Both the position numbers and the translations under genes were made by a program. A stretch of 64,000 nucleotides of DNA from Vescimonas coprocola (GTDB lineage Bacteria; Bacillota; Clostridia; Oscillospirales; Oscillospiraceae). Positions 1 through 8,625 of the stretch are shown here, piece by piece. The stretch covers positions 372,001-436,000 of the forward strand of contig NZ_AP023418.1 in assembly GCF_018408575.1 (NCBI RefSeq), written 5' to 3'. The notes under the pieces are model-generated. The model saw only the letters and a program-made list of their open reading frames with translations. It was not told the origin of the DNA and searched no databases. How positions within the stretch are numbered: the first letter of the stretch is position 1; each line of letters starts with the position of its first letter.

Positions 1-670
1 CATGGGCCCGGAGATAGCCCCCTAAAAAGTAATAGGTGATGGGATAGAGCCGCTGCCACCAGTCCGGCACCAGCTGGTCATAGGAGGTGCTGAGCCACGG
101 ATGCAGCAGGGTCTCGGCACTATGCAGATTGTAGATATTGACCATACCGGGCAGCACGGTCAGTACCAGCAGCACCGCCAGCAGGGCCCGCCGGGCGGCG
201 GGGGTGGCGAGACTCTGCCACAGGGCGTTGAGAAACGGCGTCAGAAGCAGCAGCCCGAAGTACATATTCATGTACCACGAATACTGCTGGAAGCTCAGCA
301 GATTCTTCACGGCGCTGCGGATGGTCTGCTCCTCTCCCAGCCATAGCACCCGATACAGCAGGATGACCCCGGTGGAGAGGGCGTAGGTGAGGAAAATGGG
401 GAGAAGCTTTTTGTAATACCCCAGCAGACCGGAGCGGGTCAGCGGGATGTGCTTTCCCGCAGAGAGGTAGCCGGAGAGCAGCATATACAGGGGGACGCAG
501 ACCATAAAGGCGGTACGCATGACGGTCATCAGCGCCATGCGGGGGCCGACGATGGCCGTGTCATAGTAGGTGGAATTCAGAAAGAAATGGACAGACGGGA
601 CGGCCAGAAAGGCCAGGATTCTGGTCAGATCCAGGCCAATATCCCGCTGTGTGCCGTTAGCAGCAGACAT
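1..670 (-). CDS. Acyltransferase family 3 membrane protein (partial)
   Basis: The reading frame enters from beyond the window edge, so only the N-terminal 223 residues are present. After a short polar start (MSAANGTQRDIGLDLTRI) come several hydrophobic spans and a conserved-looking VPSVHFFLN segment, where the family usually has a catalytic His. This resembles acyltransferase family 3 (WecH/OatA-like) enzymes, which O-acetylate sugars or surface polymers in the membrane. The start ATG follows AAGGAGAACATC, a good ribosome binding site, 45 bases after the GerMN lipoprotein gene, so it may be the last gene of that operon. The substrate cannot be told. Confidence 0.75.
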   Translation of the reverse strand, partial: MSAANGTQRDIGLDLTRILAFLAVPSVHFFLNSTYYDTAIVGPRMALMTVMRTAFMVCVPLYMLLSGYLSAGKHIPLTRSGLLGYYKKLLPIFLTYALSTGVILLYRVLWLGEEQTIRSAVKNLLSFQQYSWYMNMYFGLLLLTPFLNALWQSLATPAARRALLAVLLVLTVLPGMVNIYNLHSAETLLHPWLSTSYDQLVPDWWQRLYPITYYFLGGYLRAH

Positions 671-715
671 GATGTTCTCCTTACGGTTGAAAATGTGAGA
701 TTCCGGGTGAAGGAT

Positions 716-1624
716 CTATCGGATGGGGGAGAAGGGCTGGCTGATCTCCACGCTGCCCAAGGAGGAGGCTACCTCGCCGTCCAGCAGAAGCTGTATCTGC
801 CGGACACCACGGGCAGAGCACAGGGAATTCACCAAGCCCTGCACCATGCGCTGCTGCTCCGTCTCGTCCTCCGGCATCAGGTACTGATCCCCCTTGGGGA
901 GGTTCAGGTAGCAGATGCCGCCCTCGGTGCGTACCGTCAGCACCGCAAAGCCGGTGGGCAGCAGGGGAGACAGGCTCTCACTCTCCGGCCCGGCCTTCAG
1001 GGCCGACAGGATCACCTCCGCCTGACTTTCGCCCTCGTAGACCGTCAGCAGGCGCTCCTCCGCCATCAGCTCTCCAGTCTCCCGATCCGGGAAGTAGAGC
1101 CGCAGGGAGAGGTTCTGCACCACGTCATCCTGACTGGTCATCAGCACGTCCCCGGCCAGAAAGATGTTGCTGTCCCGGTAGACAAGCTCCGTGCCGTTGA
1201 CGGTGATGCGGACGGAGTAGATGCCCACGATCTGGGACAGAGACAGAGTTACGCAGTAGTCGGCAATGGTGAGTTCCATGCCGGACAGCTGGCCGTAGGC
1301 GCTGGAGAAATCCACCCACGCAGCGCCGGCGGAGACCTGACAAGCCAGTAGCCGGGTGCTGGCAGGGATGGGACTTTCCAGACTGCTGTCGGCGCTGTCC
1401 TCCAGCAGAAGGGATACCACCCGGCGCACCTGCTGCTCGGCGGGGAGAGTGCTGTTGGCGGCCCAATCGACACTGCGGCTGACGATGGCATCGCCGCCGG
1501 GGGAGCCGCCGGAGGGGGCGGGATAATACAGCAGTAGGTGAGGACCGTCAGAGGAGGAGCCGCCGCAGCCGGTAAGGGCCAGCAGCGCAAAAAATGTCAG
1601 CAGGGCTGCAAGAAGCCGCTTCAT
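716..1624 (-). CDS. GerMN-domain lipoprotein
   Basis: The 302-residue product begins MKRLLAALLTF and has a lipobox ending LTGC at about residue 18, so it should be exported and lipid-anchored. Two tandem GerMN-like domains follow (about residues 30-150 and 165-295; motifs such as VDFSSAY and CYLNL). GerMN domains occur in spore germination and sporulation proteins and in lipoproteins next to two-component systems. The start was placed at the ATG overlapping the kinase stop (ATGA) rather than the longer upstream frame, because it gives a signal peptide. It probably works in the envelope as a partner of the kinase; the ligand is unknown. Confidence 0.85.
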   Translation of the reverse strand: MKRLLAALLTFFALLALTGCGGSSSDGPHLLLYYPAPSGGSPGGDAIVSRSVDWAANSTLPAEQQVRRVVSLLLEDSADSSLESPIPASTRLLACQVSAGAAWVDFSSAYGQLSGMELTIADYCVTLSLSQIVGIYSVRITVNGTELVYRDSNIFLAGDVLMTSQDDVVQNLSLRLYFPDRETGELMAEERLLTVYEGESQAEVILSALKAGPESESLSPLLPTGFAVLTVRTEGGICYLNLPKGDQYLMPEDETEQQRMVQGLVNSLCSARGVRQIQLLLDGEVASSLGSVEISQPFSPIR

Positions 1625-3039
1625 GTGCTCCCTCCTTCCTCTGTGACCTGGGGCAGACGGACGGTGAAGAGGGTACCCTGTCCCGCGGGGCGGTGGGCCA
1701 CGGACACCGTGCCGCCCCGGCGGCACACCGTATCGCTGACGATGCTCAGGCCCAGACCGGTGCCGCCCACCTCACGGGAGCGGGCCTTGTCCACCCGGTA
1801 AAAGCGCTCGAAAATGTGGGGCATATCCTCGTCGGAGATCCCGACGCCGTTGTCCTCCACCTGGATCACCACGTCTCCGCCCTCCACCGTCAGAGCGGTG
1901 TGGACGAAGCCCATGTGGCCGGAATATTTGATGCCGTTTTCCATAAGGTTATATAGAATTTGGTGCAGATCGTCCTCGGTGGCCAGCACCACGGCGGACT
2001 CGTCCGCCTCGTAGGAGAGAGTGGTTTCCTGCTCCCGTGCCACCACCGCCAGCATCCGTACCACCCGGCGCAGCACCGGGGCCACCGCCACCGGCGCAGG
2101 CTCGGCGGCGGCTCCGCTGTCCAGCCGGGTCAGGCGCAGCAGATCCTCGGTGATACGGGTCAGACGCTGAGCCTCCTCGCCGATGTCCGCCACAAATTCC
2201 CGTGTGGTCTCAGCGTTCATGTCGTCGGTCTGAAGAATGGAGTCCGTCAGCAGGCGGATACCCGCCAGCGGCGTTTTCAGCTCGTGGCTGGCATCGGAGA
2301 CAAACTGGCGGCGGGCGCTCTCCGTGCGCTGGAGACGGTCGGTGAGGCTGTTGAACTCCGCTGCCAGCTGGGCGATCTCGTCGGAGCCAGTCACCTTGGC
2401 CCGGTGACTGTAAGCACCCTCCCGCACCTGACGGATGGCCTGCAGCAAATCGCTGATACGTCGGGTGAACATCCGGGAGAGCAGAGCGCTGAGGAACAGC
2501 ACAAACAGGGCCACCAGAAGGGAGATGCGCATGATATTGGTCTGGAAGCTCCGCAGCAGCTCCGCCTGTACGGTGTCGTACTCGTAGGCGTAGACCGCTC
2601 CCACGATCTGGTTGTGGTACACCACCGGGGAGGCACCCCGGCTCAGGAATGCCTCGCCGTCGTAGCGGCAGTAAAAGGTGTCGTTGCCCCGCAGGGCCTG
2701 TGCGATCTCCGTATAAAAGGCGTAGAGTCCACGGGCGTTGTCCCCCTCACGGGTGTCATAGAGGATGCGCCCGGCGGTATCCGTGACCAGCACACGGGAG
2801 ACGCCGGTCTCCTCCACGGCGGACATAGCCTGGGCCACATTGTCCTCCGTCAGGTCGGCCAGACCTGACAGGGCCGCCTCGGCGATCTTGACGCTGCCGA
2901 CCATGGCGGTTTGCTTGGTGCGGAATACCAGATTCTGGGACACCAGAAGGGGGTAGGTATTCAGCAGCAGCAGCACCGCCAGAATTACCAGAATATAGCT
3001 CAGGCCGAACTTAAATTGTAGGCTGATCTTCCCCGGCAA
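1621..3039 (-). CDS. HAMP-domain sensor histidine kinase
   Basis: The 472-residue kinase has a first membrane span at about residues 10-30, an extracellular sensor of about 135 residues, a second span at about 170-188, a HAMP linker, a HisKA domain with H252 in SHELKTPL, and an HATPase domain with ENGIKYSG, DNGVGI and GGTGLGLSI. All motifs for autophosphorylation are intact. The likely start is a TTG inside the end of the regulator gene, behind GGGGAG; the longer upstream frame merely reads back through the regulator gene. Its coupled neighbours imply one operon with the regulator and the lipoprotein. The layout resembles the PhoR/WalK group; the signal is unknown. Confidence 0.9.
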   Translation of the reverse strand: MPGKISLQFKFGLSYILVILAVLLLLNTYPLLVSQNLVFRTKQTAMVGSVKIAEAALSGLADLTEDNVAQAMSAVEETGVSRVLVTDTAGRILYDTREGDNARGLYAFYTEIAQALRGNDTFYCRYDGEAFLSRGASPVVYHNQIVGAVYAYEYDTVQAELLRSFQTNIMRISLLVALFVLFLSALLSRMFTRRISDLLQAIRQVREGAYSHRAKVTGSDEIAQLAAEFNSLTDRLQRTESARRQFVSDASHELKTPLAGIRLLTDSILQTDDMNAETTREFVADIGEEAQRLTRITEDLLRLTRLDSGAAAEPAPVAVAPVLRRVVRMLAVVAREQETTLSYEADESAVVLATEDDLHQILYNLMENGIKYSGHMGFVHTALTVEGGDVVIQVEDNGVGISDEDMPHIFERFYRVDKARSREVGGTGLGLSIVSDTVCRRGGTVSVAHRPAGQGTLFTVRLPQVTEEGGST

Positions 3040-3718
3040 AATAGTAACCCACTCCCCACTTGGTGATGATATAGGCGGGCTCCGCCGGAACACGCTCCAG
3101 CTTCTCCCGCAGGCGGCGGATGTGGACATCCACCGTGCGATAGTCCCCGGCGTAGGAGTAGCCCCACACCAGATCCATCAGGCTCTCTCGGCTGTATACC
3201 CGCCGGGGATTTTTCATCAGCAGTTCCACCAGATCGTACTCCTTGGCGGTGAGGTCGATGGCCTTGCCGTCCCGGATGGCTACCCGCTGGCGGGTGTCCA
3301 GCGTCAGGTCACCCACTGTCAGCAGCTCCGGATCCGGCTGGGCTGCCGGACGGCTCTGGCCGGAGGAGCGCCGCAGCAGCGCCCGGATGCGGGCCTTCAG
3401 CTCCAGAATGTTGAAGGGCTTGGTGACATAGTCGTCGGCTCCGCAGGCAAAGCCCATGATCTTGTCGGCGTCCTCGCTGCGGGCGGTGAGCATGATGATG
3501 GGAACGTCGGAAAATTCCCGTATCTTCATGCAGGCCTCGCTGCCGGAGAGGCCGGGCATCATCAGGTCCAGAATGATGAGGTCCAGCGTCTCCTGACGGG
3601 CCAGCTCCACGGCGGTTGCGCCGTCGTAGGCGGTGAGGACCTGATAGCCCTCGTTCTCCAGATTGAATTTGATGCCCTTGACCAAGAGCTTTTCGTCGTC
3701 TACTACCAGTATTTTCAT
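3011..3718 (-). CDS. OmpR/PhoB-family response regulator
   Basis: The 235-residue protein has an N-terminal receiver (DD at 7-8, phospho-acceptor D51 in ILDLMMPG, Lys in VTKPF) and a C-terminal winged helix with the typical ends VWGYSYAGDYRTVDVHI and YIITKWGVGYYF. It would be phosphorylated by the overlapping kinase and bind DNA as a dimer. Its ATG overlaps the stop of the ComEA-like gene (ATGA), and its last codons overlap the kinase start, so the three are translationally coupled. Confidence 0.95.
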   Translation of the reverse strand: MKILVVDDEKLLVKGIKFNLENEGYQVLTAYDGATAVELARQETLDLIILDLMMPGLSGSEACMKIREFSDVPIIMLTARSEDADKIMGFACGADDYVTKPFNILELKARIRALLRRSSGQSRPAAQPDPELLTVGDLTLDTRQRVAIRDGKAIDLTAKEYDLVELLMKNPRRVYSRESLMDLVWGYSYAGDYRTVDVHIRRLREKLERVPAEPAYIITKWGVGYYFAGEDQPTI

Positions 3719-4092
3719 GTATCGTCCTCCACGGTGATCTGCTGCCGGATGGTTTCAAAAATGCCCTCGCCGATGCCGTTGACATCCATGATGGACTCGA
3801 TATCGGCAAAGGGGCCGTGCTCCTCCCGATAGGCCACGATGCGCTGGGCCAGTGTGGGCCCGATGCCGTCCAGTGCTTCCAGTTGGGCGGCGTCGGCGGT
3901 GTTGATGTTCACCTTGCCGGGGACGGCGGGAGGATCGGGAGCCTCCGGCTCCTGCGCTGTATACTGGGGCGTGACGGTGTAGTCCCCGCCGCCGGCGCTG
4001 CGGTGGTCGGTGAAATACAGCAGCGCCAGACACAGAAGGAAGATGGCCGTCAGAAGCAGCAGATATTTTTCTGTTTTTGTGATCTTTCCCAT
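3715..4092 (-). CDS. ComEA-like helix-hairpin-helix protein
   Basis: The 125-residue protein has one N-terminal membrane span (about residues 10-27), a Pro-rich linker, and a C-terminal helix-hairpin-helix pair starting VNINTADAAQLEALDGIGP. This is the DNA-binding layout of ComEA, which holds incoming DNA at the cell surface in competence, but the protein lacks the larger SLBB portion of Bacillus ComEA. It is the first gene of the operon with the two-component system. A role in DNA uptake is possible but not shown; short HHH proteins of this type also occur in non-competent Clostridia. Confidence 0.8.
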   Translation of the reverse strand: MGKITKTEKYLLLLTAIFLLCLALLYFTDHRSAGGGDYTVTPQYTAQEPEAPDPPAVPGKVNINTADAAQLEALDGIGPTLAQRIVAYREEHGPFADIESIMDVNGIGEGIFETIRQQITVEDDT

Positions 4093-4102
4093 TTTTCCGC
4101 AG

Positions 4103-4130
4103 TTGACTCCCGGTCGATTTTTGTTATAAT
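4103..4130 (+). promoter_or_regulatory. Sigma-70-type promoter of the carboxypeptidase gene
   Basis: TTGACT and TATAAT are separated by 16 bases, giving a near-consensus housekeeping promoter. It would leave a leader of about 130 bases before the carboxypeptidase ATG, containing a GC-rich hairpin (GCGGCC pairing with GGCCGC). Confidence 0.7.
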
Positions 4131-4266
4131 AAGAGGAAAGCGACCCTGCGGCCGGGAGGGGGGCTGCCCCGCTGACGGCCGCTGATACCGGCGGAGAGCA
4201 TGAGGGCCGGCTCCTGCTTACGGATGGTAGATAGGTTCATTATAGCATAGATGGAGAAAAATTACT

Positions 4267-5616
4267 ATGAAAATTCGCCGTATTCTATCTGTTTTTTTGC
4301 TGACCGTGCTGATGGTCAGTCTGATGCTGACCCCGCAGGCCTACGCCCTGCCTGCGCTGGAGATCAAGGCCAAGGCGGCCGTACTGGTGGACGCCGATGA
4401 GGGGCGGATCATCTTTGGGCAGAATGAGCAGGAGAGGGAATACCCCGCCAGCATCACCAAGGTGATGACGGCCCTGCTGACGCTGGAGGCCGTGGACGCC
4501 GGGAAACTGTCTCTGGACCAGCCCATCACCGCATCGGCGGTGGTGAACGATCAGGACCCGGAGGGCAGCTCCGCCGGCATCGAGGAGGGCGAGGTGCTGA
4601 CGGTGGAACAGCTGCTGTACTGCCTGCTGCTGGTGTCCGCCAACGAGGCGGCGGACATTCTGGCGGAGACGGTATCCGGCTCCCGTGAGGCCTTTGTGGA
4701 GCTGATGAACCAGCGGGCGCAGGAGCTGGGCTGCACCGGCACCCACTTTGCCAACACCAACGGCCTGCACGATGTGAACCACTATACCACCGCCTACGAT
4801 ATCTATCTGTTCTTCCGGGAGGCCATGAAGCATGAGACCTTCATGACCATCACCGGCTCCGTGGCCTATGAGGTGCCGGCCACCAACAAGTCCGAGGCAC
4901 GGGAGCTGCACACCACCAACTCGCTGCTCTCCAACTGGCGTATTCTGGATTATCTCTATGACGGGGTGGACTGCGGCAAGACCGGCTCCACGCCGGAGGC
5001 GGGGTACTGTCTGGTGTCCAGCTGCCTGCGGGACGGCAAGCGGCTGGTGGCGGTGGTGCTGGGCGCCGAGGGCGAGGGGACTCATATCGAGAGCTTTTCC
5101 GAGAGCGCACGGCTCTATGACTACGGCTATGACAACTTCAGCAAGCAGCTGGTGGTCTCCACGGAGGGCGTGTTCCGCCAGCCGGTGGCCCTGTCCAAGG
5201 AGACGGACTGCGTGATGCTCTATCCGGCGGAGAACGCCGAGGCGTTCCTGCCCTCCGACGTGACGAAGGATCAGCTGGAGCAGACGGTGACGCTGAAAAA
5301 TGAGGTGGCGGATGCTCCCATCACCCGGGGGCAGGAGATGGGGACCCTGACCATCTCCTACAACGGGCAGGTGTGCGTCACGGTGCCGCTGCTGGCGCAG
5401 GCGGACGTCAGCGCCTCCCGGTTTTTGGTGGCCAAGGCGGCGGTGGAGGAGTTCCTCTCCCGCACCATTGTGAAGGTGGCGCTGGTGGTACTGGTGCTGC
5501 TGGTGATCCTGCTGGTGCTTTGGGCGAAGGTGTTCCGCCGCAACCGGCGCTACGGCAGCCGCAGCGGCAGACGGTATCGGAGCAGCTCCTACCGGGGCGG
5601 CAGAAGAGGACGCTGA
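4267..5616 (+). CDS. dacF: D-alanyl-D-alanine carboxypeptidase, DacF/PBP5 type
   Basis: The 449-residue protein has a signal peptide ending near AYALP and a peptidase S11 domain with all three active-site motifs: S62-x-x-K65 (SITK), S124-A-N and K238-T-G. A PBP5 C-terminal beta domain follows, then a membrane span at about residues 400-423 and a strongly basic tail rich in Arg and Ser. It should trim the terminal D-Ala from peptidoglycan pentapeptides on the outer membrane face. In Bacillus the DacF group acts in sporulation, but vegetative DacA-like roles are equally possible. A strong promoter lies upstream and a terminator follows directly. Confidence 0.93.
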   Translation: MKIRRILSVFLLTVLMVSLMLTPQAYALPALEIKAKAAVLVDADEGRIIFGQNEQEREYPASITKVMTALLTLEAVDAGKLSLDQPITASAVVNDQDPEGSSAGIEEGEVLTVEQLLYCLLLVSANEAADILAETVSGSREAFVELMNQRAQELGCTGTHFANTNGLHDVNHYTTAYDIYLFFREAMKHETFMTITGSVAYEVPATNKSEARELHTTNSLLSNWRILDYLYDGVDCGKTGSTPEAGYCLVSSCLRDGKRLVAVVLGAEGEGTHIESFSESARLYDYGYDNFSKQLVVSTEGVFRQPVALSKETDCVMLYPAENAEAFLPSDVTKDQLEQTVTLKNEVADAPITRGQEMGTLTISYNGQVCVTVPLLAQADVSASRFLVAKAAVEEFLSRTIVKVALVVLVLLVILLVLWAKVFRRNRRYGSRSGRRYRSSSYRGGRRGR

Positions 5617-5630
5617 AAAACGATAGACGG

Positions 5631-5662
5631 GCGGGTCTGCCCTAAGGGCAGGCCCGCTTTTT
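5631..5662 (+). terminator. Rho-independent terminator after dacF
   Basis: A 12-bp stem (GCGGGTCTGCCC with its complement, one G-T pair) with a TAA loop is followed by TTTTT. Confidence 0.85.
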
Positions 5663-5681
5663 ATGGGCGGAGGTGTATGGT

Positions 5682-6350
5682 ATGGCGGAGGAGCTGCGGA
5701 TCCTCTATGAGGATCCCTATCTGGTGGTGTGCGTGAAGCCGGTGGGGGTGCTGTCGGAAGACAGCGAGAGCGGGCGATCCCTGCCACGGATGCTGGCGGA
5801 GCACTACCGGCAGGCGGGAAAGCCCGACTATATCGCCACGGTGCATCGGCTGGACAAGATCGTGGGCGGGGTGATGGTATTGTCCCGGCGACGGGAGGTC
5901 ACGGGCAGGCTGACGGCGGCCATAGCCGCTCATGAGATCACCAAGGAGTATCTGGCGGTGCTGCGGGGGCATCCCCGGGAGCCGGCCGCCACGCTGACGG
6001 ATCTGCTGTTCCGGGACGCCTCCCACAATAAGAGCTATGTGGTGAAGCGGATGCGTAAGGGCGTCCGGGAGGCCCGGCTCTCCTATGAGGAGGTGGGGCG
6101 CACGGAGGAACTGTCGCTGGTGCGGGTGCAGCTCTATACGGGGCGCACCCATCAGATCCGGGTGCAGTTTGCCTCTCGTGGGCTGCCGCTGCTGGGGGAT
6201 ATCCGCTACGGCAGCAAGGCTCCCGGCTGCACGGCGGCGCTGTGGTCGTATCATCTGGGCTTCCGGCATCCCGTCACCGGGAAGCCGGTGGATGTGACGT
6301 GTCCGCCGCCGAAGGCGTATCCGTGGGACCTGTTTGACGGGGTAAAATGA
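5682..6350 (+). CDS. RluA-family pseudouridine synthase
   Basis: The 222-residue protein carries the RluA catalytic region VHRLDKIVGGVMVLSRR with the catalytic Asp in HRLD, and the C-terminal GRTHQIRVQFAS motif. The usual HRLDxxTSG is changed to HRLDKIVGG, so the loop after the Asp is unusual. There is no N-terminal S4 domain, as in short RluA/TruC-like members. It should isomerise uridine to pseudouridine in rRNA or tRNA; the target is unknown. The ATG was chosen because GGAGG sits 8 bases upstream; a GTG 9 bases earlier overlaps that site. Confidence 0.88.
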   Translation: MAEELRILYEDPYLVVCVKPVGVLSEDSESGRSLPRMLAEHYRQAGKPDYIATVHRLDKIVGGVMVLSRRREVTGRLTAAIAAHEITKEYLAVLRGHPREPAATLTDLLFRDASHNKSYVVKRMRKGVREARLSYEEVGRTEELSLVRVQLYTGRTHQIRVQFASRGLPLLGDIRYGSKAPGCTAALWSYHLGFRHPVTGKPVDVTCPPPKAYPWDLFDGVK

Positions 6351-6355
6351 CAGAG

Positions 6356-6390
6356 AGCACCGGCGGTCTGTGGGGCCGTCGGTGCTTTTG
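6356..6390 (+). terminator. Terminator after the pseudouridine synthase gene
   Basis: AGCACCGGCGG pairs with CCGTCGGTGCT (one mismatch) and is followed by TTTT. Confidence 0.75.
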
Positions 6391-6395
6391 CGTGG

Positions 6396-6424
6396 TTGCC
6401 AATCGGAGACGGATGTGGTAGAAT
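6396..6424 (+). promoter_or_regulatory. Promoter of the TIR/PP2C operon
   Basis: TTGCCA and TAGAAT with a 17-base spacer lie just behind a terminator and 36 bases before the TIR gene start, so the two-gene unit is probably transcribed on its own. Confidence 0.6.
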
Positions 6425-6459
6425 CCGGGGAGAAGAATCGCTGCGAGAGGGGGAGCGCC

Positions 6460-7647
6460 ATGCAGGAGCTGATAAGCGCACTGACGGCCCATGAGGAGGA
6501 ATGCTCACGGGAGTTTGAGGCAGATCTGTCCGCCTTCTGCACCCGGCATATGGACGCCCAGCTGGTGCAGCAGCTGCGGCAGCTGGTGGCGGAGGGGGAG
6601 GAGGATCTGGCCTACCGGGCCTTCTATGCCCTGACCATCATCTACCGCAATCGGAAGGACTATCAGCAGCTACAGGCGCTGTTCGAGGAGAATCCACGCT
6701 TTGCGGGACACCCCTCCTATCACCATCTGCTGATTTTGTTCCAGCTGGAGGCGGAGACCTTCTTCGATGCGCTGGAGCTGCTGGAGCTGGCCCGTGAGGA
6801 CGCACGGCAGCACCGGGACAATGCAGGGTATCTGCATCTGTTCGCCCATCTGTTCGTCTACACCTGCGAAAAGAGCCGGGGAGAGATGCGGGAACAGGTA
6901 CGCAGAGAGTACTACGACGACGTGGAGCAGGCGGTGGAGGATGCCATCCGGCTGGACCCGGCCTATGCCAAGTTCTACTGCACCAAGGCCCGTGTGGTGG
7001 CCCAGCGGGGGCGTTACGGTGAGGCGTACAGCCTTATCAACAAGGCCGTTGCCACGGAGAGCTCCGCCCGGAAGGACTACGCCCTGCGGCTGCTGGACTA
7101 TCGCCACTGCGAGACGGTGATCCTGCTGCAGGAGCAGCGGGAGTACTTTCAGGGAGAGATGGAGAAGCTGCGCAGATCTGTGCCGTCTTTGCCTAAGCCC
7201 AAGACCTTTGTGCCGGGGCGGGGGCCGAAGGCCTATGAGGGTGCAGAGCCTTACTGCTTCGTCAGCTATGCCCACATCAACAGCGACCGGGTGTACCCCA
7301 TAGTGGAGCAGCTGATGCAGCGGGGCATCCGACTGTGGTACGACGACGGCATCGAGGCCGGCAGCGATTTTCGGGAGTTCATCGCAGAGAAGATACGGGA
7401 TTCGTGGCAGGTGCTGCTGTTTGCCTCCCATGAGTCCATCCAGCCGGGCTTTGTCCGCAATGAGATCAACTACGCTCTGCACTGCGGCAAGCCTATCCTG
7501 CGGGTGAATCTGGACGATGTGGAGCTGACGCCGGGCATGGAGCTGAGCTTGGGCGGGATGCAGTATGTGGACGCCACGGAGCCGGGCGGCGACTATCTGG
7601 AGCGCATTGTCCGGACGCTGCTGGCGGAACGGAAGGAGAAGGCATGA
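6460..7647 (+). CDS. TPR-like protein with C-terminal TIR domain
   Basis: The 395-residue protein is helical over about residues 1-240, with TPR-like repeats (for example the stretch around LDPAYAKFYCTKARVVAQRG). A TIR domain fills residues 265-395: YCFVSYAH opens it, RLWYDDGIEAGSDF is the BB-loop region, and VRNEINYALHCGK holds a Glu in the place of the catalytic Glu of NAD-cleaving TIR domains. No membrane span or signal is seen. TIR domains in bacteria often cleave NAD or make signalling nucleotides; others are scaffolds. The stop overlaps the start of the PP2C gene (ATGA), so the pair is co-translated. The ATG was chosen for the GAGGGGGAG site upstream. Confidence 0.85.
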   Translation: MQELISALTAHEEECSREFEADLSAFCTRHMDAQLVQQLRQLVAEGEEDLAYRAFYALTIIYRNRKDYQQLQALFEENPRFAGHPSYHHLLILFQLEAETFFDALELLELAREDARQHRDNAGYLHLFAHLFVYTCEKSRGEMREQVRREYYDDVEQAVEDAIRLDPAYAKFYCTKARVVAQRGRYGEAYSLINKAVATESSARKDYALRLLDYRHCETVILLQEQREYFQGEMEKLRRSVPSLPKPKTFVPGRGPKAYEGAEPYCFVSYAHINSDRVYPIVEQLMQRGIRLWYDDGIEAGSDFREFIAEKIRDSWQVLLFASHESIQPGFVRNEINYALHCGKPILRVNLDDVELTPGMELSLGGMQYVDATEPGGDYLERIVRTLLAERKEKA

Positions 7648-8429
7648 ACATCACACAGCAGCTCTGCTGTGCCGGTGCAGCGGAGAATCAGGACTATATC
7701 CGGCTGGGAGAGGACATCGCCATGGTGGTGGACGGCTCCACACCGCTGGTGAAGGATCCCCGTGTGCCGGAGGTGCGGGAGTATGTCCGCCTGTTGGCGG
7801 ACGCCGTGGCCGGTGCAGAGGGGGAGGATCTGCCCAACATGGTGGCAGCGGGCATCGAGACCCTGCGGCGGCGCTACGGCGTCCCGCCGGAGACGGAGGG
7901 CGTCTCGGCGGCGCTGGCGATCCTCCGGGAGACGGGGGAGCAGGTGGAGGTATTCGTGCTGGGGGACTGCGCCGCCGGGGTACGCTTCCGGGACGGGCGT
8001 GGGCCGGAGTTGGTGTCCCAGGAGGCGGTGAGCCGTCTGGACGGCGCTGTGGTGGCGGAGATGTGCCGTCTGCACCGGGAGCGAGGTATCGACGTCATCG
8101 AGGCACGGCAGCTGCCGGAGGTGCGAGAGATGCTGCTGCGGCACCGGCGGATGATGAACCGGCCGGGAGGATACTGGATCGCAGGCTTCGCACCGGAGGC
8201 GGCCCGGCACGGCACTCATCGGGTGTACCGGAGGGAAGAACTCTCCCGAGTGGTGCTGTTCTCCGACGGCTTTTCCGGCCAGAGGGAGGCTCTGCTGGGA
8301 GCGGAGGAGCCGTGCTTGCAGGAGCTGTATCGGCAGCTGCGGCAGCGGGAGGCGGCGGACAGCCGCTGCAACCGCTATCCCCGGCTGAAGCCCGGCGACG
8401 ATGTCAGCGGCATCGTGGCGGTGTTTTGA
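7644..8429 (+). CDS. PP2C-like Ser/Thr phosphatase domain protein
   Basis: The 261-residue protein keeps the order of PP2C metal-site motifs in divergent form: AENQD near residue 14, VVDGS at 28-32, VLGDC near 102, FSDGFS near 207 and GDDVSGIVAVF at the C-terminus. The acidic residues that bind the two metal ions are present, so phosphatase activity is plausible. It is small and soluble and overlaps the TIR gene by four bases. A signalling pair is inferred, with the phosphatase perhaps resetting a phosphorylated partner; no kinase lies next to it. Confidence 0.75.
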   Translation: MNITQQLCCAGAAENQDYIRLGEDIAMVVDGSTPLVKDPRVPEVREYVRLLADAVAGAEGEDLPNMVAAGIETLRRRYGVPPETEGVSAALAILRETGEQVEVFVLGDCAAGVRFRDGRGPELVSQEAVSRLDGAVVAEMCRLHRERGIDVIEARQLPEVREMLLRHRRMMNRPGGYWIAGFAPEAARHGTHRVYRREELSRVVLFSDGFSGQREALLGAEEPCLQELYRQLRQREAADSRCNRYPRLKPGDDVSGIVAVF

Positions 8430-8460
8430 TGGGCCGGGAGCTTTGAACTGAAAAAATGAG

Positions 8461-8494
8461 AAAAGGCAGCGGGCTTTTGCCCACTGCCTTTGTG
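8461..8494 (+). terminator. Terminator after the PP2C gene
   Basis: AAAGGCAG and GGGC pair with GCCC and CTGCCTTT around a TTTT loop (one internal mismatch). Followed by TGTGTGTGG rather than a pure T run, so moderately strong. Confidence 0.6.
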
Positions 8495-8499
8495 TGTGG

Positions 8500-8546
8500 A
8501 GTACCATCGATGGATCAGGGCAAACACGCCTGCCGGCGATGGTACT
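8500..8546. repeat. 10-bp inverted repeat between convergent genes
   Basis: AGTACCATCG at one end and CGATGGTACT at the other are exact complements separated by 27 bases. Function unknown; it lies between two terminators. Confidence 0.5.
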
Positions 8547-8559
8547 GCGGATACATGAA

Positions 8560-8590
8560 AGACAGCCCTCCGGCTTTCGCCGGAGGGCTG
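8560..8590 (-). terminator. Terminator of the first S8 protease gene
   Basis: A perfect 10-bp stem (AGCCCTCCGG and CCGGAGGGCT) lies 36 bases past the protease stop; read on the minus strand it is followed by GTCTTTC. Confidence 0.7.
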
Positions 8591-8625
8591 ATCTTATGGC
8601 AGATGATACTGCGGAGACTTAGAGG

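Noticed and set aside
4285-5787. 500-codon frame opposite dacF
   Set aside because: Antisense shadow; repeated His/Gln/Gly composition and no domain, against intact SxxK, SxN and KTG on the other strand.
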